This document shows, piece after piece, positions 63,801 through 64,000 of a stretch of DNA of 64,000 bases; the first letter of the stretch is position 1; each line of letters starts with the position of its first letter. The notes under the pieces are model-generated. The model saw only the letters and a program-made list of their open reading frames with translations. It did no database searches and was not told the origin of the DNA. A program made the translations under genes and the position numbers. The stretch is from Romboutsia faecis (lineage in GTDB: Bacteria; Bacillota; Clostridia; Peptostreptococcales; Peptostreptococcaceae), in NCBI RefSeq assembly GCF_014323405.1, contig NZ_JACRWE010000002.1, forward strand, positions 1 to 64,000, read 5' to 3'.

Positions 63801-64000
63801 ATGAAAAATTTAAAGATGGTATTAGTATTACTTGTGTGTTTTATATCTATTATAGGTATACTTAGATTAAATCCTATTAGTTTTATATCAACAAATATTA
63901 ATAATGAAGAGAACTATGTAAATGTAAAAGACTATGGAGCTAAAGGGGATGGCAAGACTGATGATACAAAGGCAATTCAAAAAGCGCTAGATACAGGAAT
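63801..64000 (+). CDS. Pectate-lyase-fold surface-glycan-associated protein (partial)
   Basis: 66 codons are visible before the window edge. A membrane or signal segment (residues ~5-25) is followed by YVNVKDYGAKGDGKTDDTKA, the N-terminal motif of the pectate-lyase-3 / GH28-like right-handed beta-helix family. GGAGGAATCAA precedes the ATG at 63801. Such proteins in glycan loci modify or cleave polysaccharide outside the cell. The remainder lies beyond 64000. Confidence 0.85.
   Translation, partial: MKNLKMVLVLLVCFISIIGILRLNPISFISTNINNEENYVNVKDYGAKGDGKTDDTKAIQKALDTG

Overview
The window is chromosomal DNA from a very AT-rich, Gram-positive, Clostridia-type bacterium. Evidence: strong GGAGG-type ribosome sites, frequent GTG/TTG starts, LCP ligases, a class B sortase, an ER-type SipW signal peptidase, Spo0A-box-like and sigma-D-like sites, and a c-di-GMP-I riboswitch of the form common in clostridia. 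Peptostreptococcaceae (Romboutsia / Paraclostridium / Clostridioides relatives) is my best guess, from general resemblance only.

Layout. 1-0.3 kb: the 3' end of a 23S rRNA gene and a tRNA-Thr, with no 5S between them. 0.38-4.5 kb: a regulator and a convergent DUF3100 / membrane protein / M20 amidohydrolase operon. 4.8-11 kb: a YitT protein, a membrane-anchored pseudokinase, a 39-residue basic protein, an anchored protein of unknown function, a VanZ protein, an LCP ligase and a class B sortase. 11.4-24.2 kb: the first surface-glycan locus (Wzz, BY-kinase, PglF/PglE/PglC-like bacillosamine-type enzymes, GNAT, FemAB-like and CapK-like enzymes, GT4, polymerase, MurJ-type flippase). 24.2-26.1 kb: decayed phage-like DNA. 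26.2-31.6 kb: galE, galU, a second LCP gene and a DUF368 undecaprenyl-phosphate-translocase-family gene that seems to lack a normal start codon. 31.6-35.1 kb: a phage-type replication module (XRE regulator with a PD-(D/E)XK-like domain, six TGTTAACA palindromes, initiator, DnaB-type helicase, Mor-like protein) with no integrase or structural genes. 35.2-37.3 kb: a putative sigma-D promoter and c-di-GMP-I riboswitch ahead of a degenerate BY-kinase and a third LCP gene. 37.4-39.6 kb: DUF1659/DUF2922/YvrJ trio and an L,D-transpeptidase. 39.8-43.7 kb: a 1320-residue surface protein ending in an NPQTS sorting signal. 44-50.7 kb: a SipW/BsaA-type biofilm-matrix operon with a VWA protein and a PQTG-anchored protein. 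50.9-64 kb: a second complete Wzx/Wzy glycan locus, running into the start of a pectate-lyase-fold gene cut by the window edge.

Together this reads as a cell-envelope and biofilm island. Two polymerase-dependent glycan pathways are fed by GalE/GalU, attached to the wall by LCP ligases, and supported by a possible carrier-recycling protein. They sit beside secreted matrix fibre proteins and sortase-anchored proteins. The most striking part is the c-di-GMP riboswitch with a putative flagellar-type promoter controlling a kinase-dead BY-kinase homologue and an LCP ligase. It suggests that the motile/sessile switch directly tunes attachment of a surface glycan.
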